A stretch of 64,000 bases of DNA, from positions 33,791,096 through 33,855,095 of the forward strand of contig CM068543.1 of the NCBI GenBank assembly GCA_035048495.1, written 5' to 3'. The translations under genes and the position numbers were made by a program. Positions 1 to 12,014 of the stretch are shown one piece after another. This stretch comes from Euptelea pleiosperma (taxonomy: Eukaryota; Streptophyta; Magnoliopsida; Ranunculales; Eupteleaceae). The notes under the pieces were generated by a model. That model was not told where the DNA came from. It ran no database searches and saw only the letters and a program-made list of their open reading frames with translations. Positions within the stretch are counted from its first letter, which is position 1. Every line of letters begins with the position of its first letter.

Positions 1-486
1 CTGTGCATAGGTCAGAATCGACTGAATCACTGGACTTGGAAAAATCAACTAGTACCCGATATTGCCACCTTGGAATGTATCGCGTGACCCGTTAATGGTC
101 GAACTCATTTATACAAACTAATGATTTATAGGTTGATTTCAGAGACTATTTTATTAAATTAAATATTAATGCTTCCGCTTGGTTTGATAACGTACGTTTG
201 TACCTAATACCTTAATGGGCTTACGTGGTAGACTACAGTCAACCGGTTCACTCATTAGGTTAGATTGGCCTTAAGGACAATCTTTTTCTCATGTCAGGGT
301 TCAGATATGGACCGACCCAAGGATAATTGGGTTGGATCTGGGTACCCGAATTCGGGGCGTGACAGCGACTGCGAGTATTGCCCATCATATTGTCCACAGG
401 GTTGGTGAAACCCGGAATGATACATATCCTGTTGCAGTTGCTGCTAGAGAAAAGACCATTGTTCCCAATCAAAGTTATTGTGACTC

Positions 487-820
487 CTAGTGTCGGATAA
501 TACGTGTTATTGTAGGAGGTCTGTAGCGGAGGTTTAAAGGTACTAAAAGTGCAGACCTCTTCTTGGACAGGAGGAAATATCCCACAGATTTAGAGTGATA
601 AATAGGCTTTTGGACCGCAACATCAAGGGCGGAGACTGATTTTGTCAAATCCTTAAGTAGGGATTAGCACTGGATCGCCCTTTGCTTCATATCCCATGGA
701 AGTCTGTGAGACTGGAGTGTCATGACGACACTCAAGATTGGTATACCAGTGTTTGGAGTTATCACCTAGACCTTCAAAGAAATTGTGGTAGGTCTCGAAT
801 AGAGTCCATTCAGCTGCCAT
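487..820 (-). pseudogene. Broken gag start of gypsy-family element
   Basis: The minus-strand ATG at 820-818 opens a 55-codon frame ending in TAA at 653-655. Its N-terminus aligns with the gag start at 63803 on the plus strand; both share an ETY motif, then GLGD/NLGD, then HDTPVS and QTS/HTS. Similarity then moves to another frame near codon 51 and runs to a stop at 487-489, so a frameshift has broken the gene. The protein would be the structural Gag of an LTR retrotransposon. No zinc knuckle or pol domain is visible in this part. It is judged non-functional. Confidence 0.7.
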
Positions 821-2081
821 CAGAGAGATGTGAGTCTCTCAGAGGAGGGAGATAGACTAGGTGAAAGAGACCGGTGCGGTAAACTGACTCTCAGATCGAA
901 TCAGTCTCGGGTTGGATCAAATAAAAAATGGGCATATGCTGGAAAAAGCAAGCCCTAGAGTCGATAAAAGTCTGAGGATTACGAAACCTAATAAGCCTAG
1001 ATGATGCACACAGAGCAACAGATAATTCTACTTCTAAACAATCAGGATATTTTATGAATAATCTTGTTAGTGTAGGGATAGTGTAGATTATGACAATGGG
1101 CGGACCACTGGTTTATCTGCTATTACCTGTCGAACTAACTTCTTACTTTGTAGGTTCTCACCAGTTCTCTTCAAAGTAAATCCACTAGTACTAACTCAAG
1201 TCGACTGCGAGATAATCCGAAGCCTATACAGACGTGCGGCACATCGGCTGACTTAAGTACGCCCTAGACTAACCGGATTTGTCAAGCGTTACGATGAGTT
1301 TTCCCAGAAGATGAGCTAGGATTGTTCATGTTCCTAATCCGACACCAAGCTAACTGACAAATAATCAAGGAGGTCACTTACGAGCTCGGTATACTTGAAG
1401 TAGTAGGGACCTATGGGTGTGTTAGGAAATAGTGACCCGCACTCATGGACTTAATCAACTTGATCTTTGATGGAGCCACTTTATGTGAAGTTTTCCTCGA
1501 ACACCGATCTAAGTGGGCTCTACTTCTTGGTTTCTTTTAATTTTTGGCCGTTGGTACACAAAAGCTGGAATGACGAGGTGGGTGATGAAATCCCACCAGT
1601 TTCAATGTAGAGCTGGGTTTGCTCTTTAATGTAATTTTTACAGGCCAATCCATGCAATTCCGATAATGATTGCGAAATCAAATAAACAATCGGCATAGTG
1701 TTTACACAATGATCAATATCGCACTCAAGGCGAGGTGTAGAAACTTACTAGCCCGTTGGCTACGCAACGGGGTCTCCTCCATGAGATAGGGAGGGGTATC
1801 CAAATGGGCTTGGGCCCGACTCCTCCTCTTTGAGCTTTCGCTCCCTACTCACTTGATAATTGCAATTTGCAATCACATTAGTTCACGATGGTCTATGATT
1901 TTGATTTGGAATGTATACCGCCTTAGGGGTTTTAAGAAACAAACAATTTGTTTTGGGCAGGTATGTTAAATTAGTTCCACTTTAGGGTTTGAAATTCAAA
2001 CTTAGTTATTCCCGAATTAGGGTTCGAAAATATCTACTTTTGAATTACCCGGAGTTGGAAACCTTCCACGATTTCAAACTT

Positions 2082-2309
2082 TTGACAGTAAAAGACCAAA
2101 ACACTTCTGTCAAGTGTAGCCGGTGATAATTAGAAGAAACTCTAAACTTTAAGCAATCATATTAGGAATAAAGATTTTTTGATTCTTTTTAGTAAGAAAG
2201 GCGCATTGAATGAGTTGCATGTTATGCATGCCTTTAATTGACAGTAAAAGACAAACACACTCCTGTCAAGTGTAGCCGGTGATAATTAGAAGAAACTCTA
2301 AACTTTAAG
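2082..2309. repeat. 72-bp direct repeat, 156 bp apart
   Basis: A block of about 72 bp starting TTGACAGTAAAAGAC and ending with CTCTAAACTTTAAG occurs at 2082-2154 and again at 2238-2309 with only a few differences. The spacer is about 83 bp. It lies at the truncated edge of the left retroelement fragment and may mark a local duplication there. Confidence 0.8.
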
Positions 2310-2394
2310 GCAGCCTAAGGCCCCTTGGTAAGAAAAAAAGGCCCCCGGCTCAGGTCCCACTACAAGCCTAGGCACTAGGCACTACATAGCACAT

Positions 2395-2625
2395 TTTTTT
2401 CGGGCCCACTAACCACATGGATGTCTAGCCGTAGATTTTAGTACTTTTTTCGGATTGATTCTAGCCATTGGATTGAAGCATGTTTTTGGGGCCGGGTAGT
2501 AAATCCAATGGCTAGAAATCATCAATCAAGTTGAATTTTAGTGCATTTATCCACCAATAGGTGGGCTGAACATCCACACAGTCATTAGGCCCAAACATGA
2601 TGTAGGGCCACGAGAGTCCTCTGCA
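2395..2625. mobile_element. Foldback MITE remnant (CATGGATGT family)
   Basis: Two arms carrying GGGCCCACTAACCACATGGA and its inverted counterpart (TAGGCCCAAACATGATGTAG region) flank a centre with inverted CTAGCCATTGGAT and ATCCAATGGCTAG. The layout matches the complete copy at 35488-35887, but the outer termini are eroded and no TSD was found. Confidence 0.55.
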
Positions 2626-2819
2626 CGGACTGCAATGGGAGTTCTATGCATATAAAATTTTTTTTTAGTGTTTTTTTTATTATCAAATAAAGATTTTCTA
2701 TTATATAGAGAGTTAATGTTTTTAATTAATACCATATATATAGAGTTTTTGCCTTAGGCTTCAACTTGTATCTAGACTGCCATGACTTTGTCCTATACAA
2801 AGTTTGTTAGGACCCCTAC

Positions 2820-3055
2820 CTACAATGCCACGTGACACACTATTTCAAGCCCACTACCCCATAATGTTGGACCACCCCTTGTGGGGTCTACGTACAAAAA
2901 ATCATCCTGATCAATGATTTCTAGCCATTGGATTTGAGCTTTTTTGGTCTCATGAATAGGCTTATGGATTGGTTCCAATTCCATGAAGCCCATGACGAAA
3001 AGAGCTCAAATCCAACAGCTAGATATCATCAAGCAGGCTGACTCTTAGTTAAGGC
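2820..3055. mobile_element. Foldback MITE remnant
   Basis: The inverted halves centre on GCCATTGGATTTGAGC and GCTCAAATCCAACAGC, with the family motif 'ACCACCCCTTGTGGGGTCTAC' region on the left side only. The right arm is lost, so this is a partial copy. Confidence 0.45.
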
Positions 3056-3184
3056 TGGAGCTACGGCACCCAACCTTGATCAAGTTATGTCGAGCTTGAG
3101 CTGCTCCAGAAGCATGTACGCCATTCTTGGGCTGCAGGCCGGAGTTGGGTTTGAATTTTTTTTTCTCTTTATGATCTTAGCTTA

Positions 3185-3596
3185 GGGGGTGTTTGGATTG
3201 CCATTTTTAGACTTGAAAAAGTCTTTTTTTCAACAAAAAGACTTTTTCCAAAAATAATAGATTGTTTGGATGACCATTTTTTTAAAAGTATTTATTCCAT
3301 AAAAATATATTTTTAAGCGAAATTGTCTTTTTTATAATAAAATAGCTGAAAGATGTTTTTCAAGTAAAAAAAGACTTTAAAATTTTGCTTGCTCATATGA
3401 ACATAATAAACAGACCCCTTTCAAAAAAATAAAGACATTATATTGGTGGGGCCAACTAAAAGAAGATAAAGACATTTTGCATTAATAATGATCCAAACAA
3501 CCTTTTTAAGAAAAAGACATTTTCAAAAACATATTTTGAGAAAAGTCATTTTTTCTAAAATAAATATTTTTTGAAAATGGCGATCCAAAACATCCC
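3185..3596. mobile_element. Tourist-like MITE
   Basis: The ends are inverted: GGGGGTGTTTGGATTGCC on the left and GGCGATCCAAAACATCCC on the right. The AT-rich interior is full of AAAAGTCTTTTT-type subterminal repeats. The flanks are TTA and TAA, close to the TWA target of PIF/Harbinger (Tourist) elements but not identical. Confidence 0.65.
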
Positions 3597-3793
3597 TAAA
3601 CCTTGACTGAATATCCAGTCGTTGACGGAATAAACCTTGACGGAACTTAGCTTAATCACTTGTTTTTAGCTTGTGATGGGCTGACCCCCGGCTTGGACAT
3701 AACAACTTAGGCAAGGATAGGGTTTACCTCAGCCCGGCCCATGTGCAGTCCTGGACTGAATGAGGACTATTCTGACGTTTGCTCATCCTTTGG

Positions 3794-4199
3794 GAGTAAA
3801 ACTTGTGTCACAAGATGTTGTGACGGAAGCCGGTCACAGCACTCAATAAGAGCCACAAGGCACACGATCATAGGGCGCTGACCGTATGGATGTTTGGCCA
3901 GTCCCTCGGTAGACCTACGAACCAAAAATCAGCCTGATTAGTGATTTAGAACCTTTGGAGTTTTGCACCCAAATAACGCTCAATAATGCTCAAATTCCTA
4001 CCGTTAAAATCAACCCATGAAAATAACTTCAATCGAATCCGTTAGAAATCATTAATCGGGCTGATTTTTTGTGTACCGGTCCACCAAGGGACTAGCCAAA
4101 CATCCATACGGTAAGCGCCCTATGATAGTGTGCAATGTGGCTCGTATTGAGTGCTGTGACCGGCTTCCATCCCAACATCTTGTGACACAAGTTTTACTC
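3794..4199. mobile_element. MULE-type foldback MITE with 9-bp TSD
   Basis: The left terminus GAGTAAAACTTGTGTCACAA is the inverse of the right terminus. Pairing extends through most of the 406 bp. Both sides are flanked by ATCCTTTGG (3785-3793 and 4200-4208), a perfect 9-bp duplication. Long inverted repeats with a 9-bp TSD point to the Mutator superfamily. There is no coding capacity. Confidence 0.85.
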
Positions 4200-4208
4200 A
4201 TCCTTTGG

Positions 4209-5180
4209 ATTGGCCAAGGTGCAAAAATAATGCACCAACAGTTATAATGCGACATTGACCAGAATAGCACGGTTTGGATGTATGCAAAATGAAAGCGCTA
4301 ATTTGGACAATTATATCGTCCAAAGAAAATTAAAATAATTTTTTGTGACACATCGTAGGGGCGGCGGCGGCGGCCTAGGTTTTTGGAGGCCCGGATAGAT
4401 CAGATGGTTAGTGTTCAACCAAAAGTCAAAGGGATGGCCCACCATTTGGACGGTTCAAATTGATAACCAAATATAGCACGTTCTGGGAAATCCAAGATTA
4501 GCAATAATTGAATCATAGTATTGGATGGATGTTTCCTATGGCTGACAATAAAATAAACCCATGAAAGGACTCGAATCCAACAACGAGAAATCACCCATCA
4601 CGCTGAATTTTTGTCTATAGGTCCACCTAGCTGTTGGAAGGAGCCAACATACGTACGGTCAGTGCTATTGAAGAGTGACACGTGGCACATGAAACCTCTG
4701 TTGCCAGAAGACTGTAGCCAGACTCCACAATCTCTCAATCTCCTACCCTATGTGACAAACTTCAGTCGAATGGCCCTCTCCCACGTGACAAAAGGAAGCA
4801 CCTAGCTTGCTTCTAGCTTTCTTTCTGTTTAGGCGCTGTATGGATCGCCGACTTTGTGCCATAAAAATGATATTTATGAAGATTATTTTATATGCGAAAA
4901 TTGTCTTTTTTTCTCGTCGAATATGGTATTCCAAACTCCCCCTTATTATTATTATTTTTTTATACAGAATGAAATAGCTTTTATGGTCCAAAGCTGCCCC
5001 GGCTTAATTTTTTTTATACAGAACTAGGGGAACGCCACGTACACCTTACACATGGAAGCACGAGTGGCAGAGCCAAGGGCCCCCTCAACTTTTAAAAATT
5101 GATAAAAACATTTTTTTTCGAATGAGAAAAAATTGTTGATGGGTAACTATAGACCATGTTGCCCCCCTCAACTCAGACCT
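4209..5180. other. Intergenic, degraded repeats, no gene
   Basis: No supported gene is present. Around 4380-4700 are short motifs of the foldback-MITE family (for example GTCCACCTAGCTG and GTGACACGTGGCACATG), with no clear ends. Around 4830-4950 is a run resembling one terminus of a Tourist-like MITE. Confidence 0.5.
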
Positions 5181-5184
5181 GCTC

Positions 5185-5430
5185 TGCCCATTGACCACAT
5201 GGATGTTTAGTCCACCTCTTGGTGGATATGCACACCCAAAATCACTCTGATATTCAATCTCTAGCCATTAGATTTTAAAAACTTTTTTAAAGCGGGATTC
5301 TAGCTGTTGGATTCAAAAAAGATTGGGTACTAAATCCAATGGCTACAACTCATCAAACAAGCCGATTTTAGGTATGAGTGTCTACGAAAGGAAGGGCTAA
5401 ACATCCGTGCAGTCAGTGGGCCCATCTGCT
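5185..5430. mobile_element. Foldback MITE remnant
   Basis: The inverted halves carry CACATGGATGTTTAGTCCAC on the left and GGGCTAAACATCCGTG on the right, with a central CTAGCCATTAGAT and ATCCAATGGCT pair. It belongs to the same family as 35488-35887. The outer ends are lost. Confidence 0.5.
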
Positions 5431-5489
5431 CCACTTTGACAAGGAAACCTTCGATGACACCTATTGAGAGTGAGTGATGCTGTTGATTG

Positions 5490-5792
5490 CAGCCAATATG
5501 AGCCACTTGACACATTCTTAAGAGGACACTGACCTTATGATGCTTGGCCAATCACTAGGCCGACCTACAAACCAGAAATCAGCCTGATTCATAATTTAAA
5601 ACCTATAGATTTCTTACCCAAATAAATGCTCAAATTCCTATGGTTAAAATTAACCCATGAAAATAACTTCAATCCAACACTTAGAAATCAGTGATCAAGT
5701 TTATTTTTGGCTTGTAGGTCCACCTAGTGATTGGCCAAACATCCATAGGGGTTAGTATCCTCTTAAGAATGTGCCACGTGGCTCATATTGAC
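5490..5792. mobile_element. Foldback MITE (GAGCCAC arms)
   Basis: The left arm begins CAATATGAGCCACTTGACAC, and the right arm is its inverse, ending in GTGGCTCATATTG. Inside, TTCTTAAGAGGA and TCCTCTTAAGAA are paired. The structure is palindromic and non-coding. A TSD was not resolved. Confidence 0.65.
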
Positions 5793-5846
5793 TATAGTCA
5801 GAGGCCTTGACTGCATGTCGTTAACTTCGCTTTGATGGTCGCTCGC

Positions 5847-5860
5847 CCCCCCCCCCCCCC
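5847..5860. repeat. Poly-C run
   Basis: A homopolymer of about 13-14 C lies between two MITEs. It is a possible sequencing or assembly weak point. Confidence 0.8.
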
Positions 5861-5898
5861 GACAGAATCCTGGCTCCGCCACTGGGAATTAAGCACCT

Positions 5899-6182
5899 TT
5901 CATGTGGCACACACGGAGAGATCACTAACCGTATCGATATTTGGCACATCCCTAGGTGGACCTATATGCAAATTATCAGCCCGATTAGTGGTTTTTAAGG
6001 ATTTGATTGGAGCCATTTTCATGGGTTGATTTTAACCATAGATTTTAAGCATCATTTGGGGCACTCAGCCAAAGGTCTGAAATCACTAATCAGACTGATA
6101 TTTGGTATATAAGTCCACCTAGGGATGGGACAAACATCCATAAGGTCAGTGGTCTCTAAAAATGTGTCACGTTGGCTTATAT
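5899..6182. mobile_element. Foldback MITE
   Basis: The arms CATGTGGCACAC...AGAGATCACT and GTGGTCTCT...GTCACGTTGG are inverted. TCCCTAGGTGGACCTATA on the left pairs with the AAGTCCACCTAGGGA segment on the right. It is a sister of the copies at 5490, 33955 and 41190. No TSD is visible. Confidence 0.6.
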
Positions 6183-6324
6183 TGTCATGGGCCTGCCCCA
6201 CAACCTGAAATGTGAAGGGGCAAGAGGTATTTAATGAGGAAGAAGGTTTTGTCTTTGAAAGTAGAGATACCTTTAATTGTGACAATACTGGGTGGCACTA
6301 CTGATTTTTTCTTTATAATAGTAT

Positions 6325-7685
6325 AGACTAGTAGGTGGCCCGTGCCCACGGCACTCTCCGACAAAGCGTTTGCCAAAATCGGGTGTGAGTGGCTTAGATC
6401 CACCATCCATTTGGGGTGATAAGATCTTGGCCATCCTTTGTGAAGCCGATAAGAGGGGGGATAAGTGACTTCTTTGTTTTGTTATATAGATGTACTAGTG
6501 GGTGCCCCGTGCCATCGGCACTCCTCGACAAAGAATTTGCCAAAATCAGTTGAGTGGCGGAGATCCACCGTTGGGGGAGGATTAGATCTCGGCCCTTCTT
6601 TGTTGATGCTTATAAGACGAGGTATAAATAGGGAGACAACCAATGTGTTTTGTTATATAGAATAGTAAATGGCCATGCCCACGGCACTCTACGACAAAAG
6701 CATTTGCAAAAATTGGGTGCCTTCGGCACTCAAACAATATAATGGACTAGGGCGTTACCATTTTTTCCATTACGACGGCTGTTATAACGGATTGTAACGC
6801 ACAAAGGGACAAATGGAAAAATAACAGAAATAACAAAAAAATAATGTGTTGAAATTTAAATTTTAAATAAATTGAGGTCAAATGAGGCGGATTGAGTGGC
6901 TGAAATCTAACCATCCACATTAGATCGATGGATTTGATCTCAACCACTCTTTATCTAACCGTCCACATTAGATGGATGGATAAGATAAGAGAATACAACT
7001 GAGTTGTCTTGATATATGCGTGGGTGGCCTGTGCCCGCGGCACTTTCCGACAAAGTATTTGTCAAAATCCGGTGGGAGTTAATCTAAGCCATCGATATGA
7101 AGCTTATAAGAAAACCATTAAATTTCTGTTAAATTCTACTTTATTTTTAAATTTTCAAATTTTAAATTTTGAATTGCAGCACCACTTTTTTCCACTAAAA
7201 TCATTAAAATCTATTTTTTCATTTTTGCCCTTGGCCGTTTCAATCCGTTTTAACGGTAACACCCCTCTCGAGACAGAAAAAGTGGGGCTCCAGAGCCTGA
7301 CCCTTGGGCTATATGTAAATTCAACCCATTTCATTCTTATATGTAGGTAAATAGTAGGTGACCCGTGCCCACGGTACTCATCGACAAAGTGTTTGTCAAA
7401 ATTGGGTGTAAGTGGCTGAGATCCGCAGTCCATTTGGTGTGATAAGATCTCGGCCATCCTTTATGAAGCCGGATAAGTGGGGGAGACAACCGTCCTGTTT
7501 TATTATATAGATCGTGGGTGGCCCGTGCCCTCGGCACTCCCCTACAAAGCATTTCCCAAAATTGGGTGTGAGTGGTTGAGATCCATAGTCCATTTGGGGG
7601 ATAAGATCTCGGCCATCCTTTGTGAAGCTGATAAGAGGGGTAAAAGTAGGGAGACAATTTTTCTGTTAAATTAATCCAACAGTCT
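6325..7685 (+). repeat. Dispersed composite repeat (GTGCCCGTGCC family), copy 1
   Basis: The block is built from repeated modules. Each starts near a GGTGGCCCGTGCCC-type motif followed by CGGCACTC, then GACAAAG, GAGATCC and GATCTCGGCC, and ends in TTTTGTTATATAGA. Modules occur near 6330, 6490, 6660, 7015, 7355 and 7510. The intervening 6740-7300 part carries AACGG-rich and ATTAGATGGATGG motifs. The same composite recurs at 39265-40350 and, inverted, at 30910-31790. No terminal structure or protein was recognised, so the class is open. Confidence 0.7.
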
Positions 7686-7791
7686 AAATTTTATTTTATG
7701 TAAAGGTTGATATGGGCCCTTGGATATATGAAGCCTCCAAGAGGGGGAGACAACTGTTGTGTTTTGTTGTATAGATCAAATAGCTGTCATT

Positions 7792-7977
7792 CTGTGCATA
7801 AATGAAGTTTGCACTTCATGTGCAGGCTACCATTTTCATATTTGAAAATTTGTATTTTATAAATCGAGTTACTAAATTCACGAATTATATGTGAATTTAC
7901 TATTTTTATATTATAGAAACTTACAGAAATGGAAAATGGTAACCTGCACATGATGTGCAAACTTCAGTCATGCACAG
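7792..7977. mobile_element. Short palindromic MITE
   Basis: CTGTGCATAAATGAAGTTTG at the left is mirrored by the right end (CAAACTTCAGTCATGCACAG). The arms of about 46 bp continue through TGTGCAGGCTACCATTTTC. The loop is AT-rich. There is no clear TSD. Confidence 0.75.
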
Positions 7978-8004
7978 GCTTTTTGGAGCTCCCCCTCTCA
8001 AAAA

Positions 8005-8290
8005 TGCTATGTGGTAGTTTAGGATCGACTGACTTATGGATGTGTTGTTTTGTACCACCTCGTGGGGAACTACATACCAAATATCAGATTGATCGGTGAT
8101 TTCTAACGGTTATATTTTAGCATAAAAAAAAAAGGTTCAAAATCAACGGTAACAAATCATGTTTTAAAATGCTAAATCTAACTGCTATAAATCACTAATT
8201 ATATTGATTTTTGGTGTATATATTCATCAAGAGGTGGACAAAACATCCATAAGGTAAATGGGCCTTAAACCTTAAAGATTACTCCCCATG
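8005..8290. mobile_element. Foldback MITE remnant
   Basis: Inverted TTATGGATGTGTTGTTTTGT and ACAAAACATCCATAAGGT halves enclose paired central sequences. It is an eroded member of the foldback family, and its ends are not sharp. Confidence 0.5.
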
Positions 8291-8857
8291 GCGTTTTGGA
8301 GGGGGGACTTTAAACTTTGAAGCCCCCTAGGGACATCAAACACGGGTGGTAATTGGTCAAATAACCATTTTCCCTATGGTAAATTGGTATTTAAGAGGCT
8401 TGTTTGGCTCAAGGTCAGGTTGAGTCCATTTTGGGGTCTAGTTAGACCGGGTCTGCCTAAAGGTGAACCACAACCGAAATCATTTATAAATTAGGCTGGG
8501 TTCAAGCATTCCTTTCATTTACTTTGGGGCAAATTTGACTAACTCCTGAAAAATCATATAAATCAGAGATACCACTTGGAACTTTTACTTTTTCCACGAT
8601 TCCCCATTTGACTAAATCTCACTACGTACCATTGACCAATTAAGAAACGTGACTCCAATCACTTGCCTTTTAGCTTCGACCAGGCCATAGTTGCTCTTGT
8701 CGTACTTAGAAATCAAAATAGAGCCAGCTCATCTACTCAAGAGTCAAGACTACCCAATAACTTTGTTTTCCTCACCTAAATGTACGGCTGCTCTCCTTTT
8801 TCTCAATCTCACAACCAAAAAAATAGTTGTGGGATATCTCTAACATATACGATACTT
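8291..8857. other. Intergenic, nothing recognised
   Basis: No gene, repeat terminus or RNA is recognised in this stretch. All frames are short. Confidence 0.5.
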
Positions 8858-10238
8858 TAAGGGCGTGTTTTGATGGCACAAAATTTTTTTCCCAGAAAAT
8901 ACAACTGAAAATACATATTTTAATCATGTGAGAAAATAAAGGCATATTTTCAAGTGAAAATGAATTCTCACTTATTTGGATGAGATTTGAATTACCACTC
9001 CTAGAAAAAGCACATATGGCATGCCAATCTGAGTGACGTTAAAAGTTGTACGGATACGGCGTCGGTTACCCACCACCGCCCAGGCCATCAGGAAGTGTCG
9101 ATTTTTTGAGAACCAACGCTATATTCAATATATCACGTCAAAACTGACGGTTTTTCAAAAAATCGACGGTGTATCAATTTTTTTACAAACTAGCCTGTTT
9201 CTGCTATGTCGCCTATATCCCCTACCACAACTACTTGCAATACATATACAAAATCCCATTCAAATCACAAGCAAGGAAAATTTTCCATCTAAATGGTAAA
9301 TGACGATGAGATACCACACAACATCTAGTAAAATCTGGTCAAGTTTCACAATCTCCAAAAAATGATTTCTAGTTGCATTACATCAATAATCTAAAAATAA
9401 AGGAAAAAAATTAAGATATGGGTTAAGCGTGGTCCCACCAAAAATGCCTAGATGCATTCAAATCATAAAGCATTATACTGCGCAGCCTCTTCCTTGGGTT
9501 TGGTCATGAATCGGAGTTCGAATGCACCTGGAAGTTGTTTAAAAAACCGAATCAATTTCACGTTGTTTTTGGCAAAACCGACAAGAAATGTTTTGCCTAT
9601 CAAAGCGTGTCAATTTTTATTAAAACTGACTCTATACAGATTTTTAGTGTCGACCCAGATCCCTCTCGTCTAGTAGTGGACTGTGTACTGGGTTAGGAGG
9701 GAAAATTATCCAGATTTTAATGCCTTGGTAGGGAAAATTATAGCGGGAATTACTAAAAAGTCCGTAGTGTACTCACCACCCGACCATCTAAGCCGTAGGA
9801 ATACTTTTAGTTCTAATTGATATTACTTTATCAAATGATAGACCAATAAGTCTTGTTTGGTTACTTTTGCTTCTGACTCTGTTTAAAATCAGAATGAAAA
9901 GACGATAATGCCCTTATCCTTGATTGACAAGGCACATTTCTTTGTTTAGGATGCCTGAAGATTTTATCCATTTGAAATATTTTTGACATCCATTTCACCG
10001 TTGTTACTGGTTCAACAAGCTTCAACTAATTCACTGAAAATTGTGTTAGTTCAACCAGTTTGAGCTCAATACTCAATCTACGTAAAATAAATTCCGGCTT
10101 AGCAAAAATGGTTATAGGAATAGAAATGATATTGAGAGTAAAATGAAACTTCAGACAAACCTTACAAAATAGAATTAGTCAGAGAGATGGAACATTGCTT
10201 GTAGGTTTTAAGGTTTAGTACTAAAATTTTAAGGTTTC

Positions 10239-11056
10239 ACCATTGTTAATTACAGGGGTTCTTCTTCATTGAGATACATTTTCCCATCATCTCTTTACTA
10301 TAGTCTAACTATGTTAGTAGTTCATCTAAGTTGAGCTCAAAATTCAAACTGGAAATAGAGACAGACATCACGAAAATGGTATTGGTTCAACCAGTTTGGT
10401 GAAAATGGTACTGATTCAACTACTTTGGTGAAAATGGTACTGATTCAACTACTTTGGTAAAAACGGTACTAGTTCAACTATTTTCATGAACATCATTACT
10501 AAAACTTCAGAGAAAATTTTTGTTTAATGAAAATAACAATGATAGCCATCTTATCCATGTTCTTCCTTCTTCTTTCTTCACATCCTTCTTTCTTAACTGA
10601 ACTTTGAAACCAACGTTTGCCATCTTTAATCACTTTCAATGGCGCATAGTTGAGCAGTTTCTTTGAAATATTTTTTTTTCCATTTCACCATTGTTATAAG
10701 GGTGCCACTTTGTTGAGAAATATTTTCTCACCATCTCTTTATTATTGTCATTTTTCCATCATCCCTTCATTATATTCTAACTGTGCTAGTGGTTCAACTA
10801 AGTTGAGCTATCTCAATATTCAAACAAAAAATAGAGATAGACATCATGAAAATGGTACTGGTTTAACCAGTTTTGTGAAAAGGGTACTGGTTCAACTAAT
10901 TTCGTTAATATCATTACAAAAACTTGTAGAAGATTCTAGCTTAACGAAAATGAAAGTGATAACTATCTTCTCCGCCTTCTTCCTTCTTCATCTTCTTCTT
11001 AACTGAACCTCGAAGCCAACGTTGCTTTCTTTATTCACATTCAACGGCGCATAGAC
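10239..11056. repeat. About 400-bp diverged tandem duplication
   Basis: The segment at about 10239-10650 and the segment at about 10684-11056 share a common order: TTCACCATTGTTA, a TCTAACTATGTTAG-type run, AGAGACAGACATCA, GAAAATGGTA repeats, then CTTCTTCC-rich DNA and a GGCGCATAG end. A third, older trace begins near 9955. Confidence 0.7.
10372..10487. repeat. 29-bp minisatellite, four units
   Basis: Four consecutive 29-bp units begin GAAAATGGTAC and carry TTCAACTACTTTGGT. Units 2 and 3 are identical. The array lies inside the Harbinger-type element. Confidence 0.85.
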
Positions 11057-11676
11057 AAGCTGCAAAGAGTTATAGAGAATAACCAAGTTGCTACAAAATA
11101 GTCGACCGGAAGGAAATCTTTCGAACTGGCATCACCTTCATATTTCTTCACCTTGAATATAATAGAGGATAGAGGAGCTGTGAAGAGCTGTAGAAAAAGG
11201 AAATAGAGGAAAAGAGTTGTAGATGAAGAAAATGGAGGGAAATAGCTGTAGAGGAAGGAAATTGAGGGAAAGAACTAAACTAAACTTCGTTGAAGTTGAC
11301 TAACTTACGGTACTGTGCGTCAGCCAAACTTGAAATTAAACTGATGCTATCAATTAAAACTGACAGTAGTTGGAGGGTAGTATGGGCATTTAAGAGAAAA
11401 TTGGACAGTAACCTAAAAAAGGCCTTAATGGGCAAACGGTTAAACCAAAGTGTCCATAGTTTTGTAAATGGGACTTAATGGTCTGTACTTTTGTAAATAT
11501 AGACTTAAAAATATTTTTCCCAAAATTATACAGATTTTAAATGGTTATCTAATAACGGACAGTTGTGTATTCCCAAGGAAAATGCAATTTTTCCACTTGG
11601 CAATCAAACACGCCCTAAGTGGACAAGTCATATTTTTCCACTCCTTCACCGTAGGATCTGCAAATAAATCAGTAAG

Positions 11677-11912
11677 AGTGTGTTTGATTGAACAGAAAAT
11701 TTTCAAGAGAAAATCTTCTTATCCATTGGAATTTTTAAAATTTTTTAGAATTTAAATCTATGAAAATGCCTTAAATAGCTGTTTGTTGAACTCGAGAAAA
11801 TATGCATTTTCCAATTATTTGAGAAAATAATATGTATTTTCGCATGGAAACGGATTCTCATCTACATTTTCTAGAAATGAATTTGTTTTCTCGAGAAAGT
11901 TTTCAATTCAAA
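11677..11912. mobile_element. Small MITE with GTTTGA termini
   Basis: TGTTTGATTGAACAGAAAAT on the left is roughly mirrored by the right end (GAGAAAGTTTTCAATTCAAA). The content is AT-rich and there is no TSD call. It lies directly against the next MITE. Confidence 0.45.
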
Positions 11913-11913
11913 C

Positions 11914-12014
11914 GGTGTGTTTGGATAATCATTTCTAAACCAAGTTCTAGAAAACTTTTTTTTACGCAAAAGGAATATAATTCTTTGGGCAAAATGGTGA
12001 TCCAAACACAGGCC
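11914..12014. mobile_element. About 100-bp Tourist-like MITE
   Basis: GGTGTGTTTGGATAATC at the left pairs with GGTGATCCAAACACAGGCC at the right. It is about 700 bp upstream of the U-box start codon. Confidence 0.55.

Larger units (their letters stand above)
1..2320 (-). mobile_element. Truncated gypsy-family retroelement: leader and gag start
   Basis: This is the internal leader and gag start of an LTR retroelement read on the minus strand. It matches, in reverse complement, the leader at the right end of the window: for example 1725-1870 corresponds to about 62760-62940, and 1060-1140 to about 63520-63600. Both copies carry their gag ATG at the equivalent place (820 here, 63803 there). No LTR or PBS is seen next to it. 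The similarity fades near 2320, where MITE-rich DNA begins, so the element is truncated there and continues beyond the left edge of the window. Gypsy assignment rests on the PBS of the related copies. Confidence 0.75.
8861..11615. mobile_element. Harbinger-type non-autonomous element (TAA TSD)
   Basis: The element begins GGGCGTGTTT and ends with the inverse, AAACACGCCC. It is flanked on both sides by TAA (8858-8860 and 11616-11618). Its left and right subterminal parts match the two halves of the 306-bp MITE at 60047-60352, which looks like a deletion derivative of the same family. The interior contains duplicated non-coding blocks and no transposase frame. A TAA target with a GGGC-rich terminus is typical of PIF/Harbinger (Tourist). 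An alternative is two neighbouring MITEs of the family flanking unrelated DNA. Confidence 0.65.

Noticed and set aside
7009..7657. Several overlapping frames of 60-113 codons on both strands
   Set aside because: They lie in the dispersed composite repeat, recur with it at 31-32 and 39-40 kb, and show no conserved protein.
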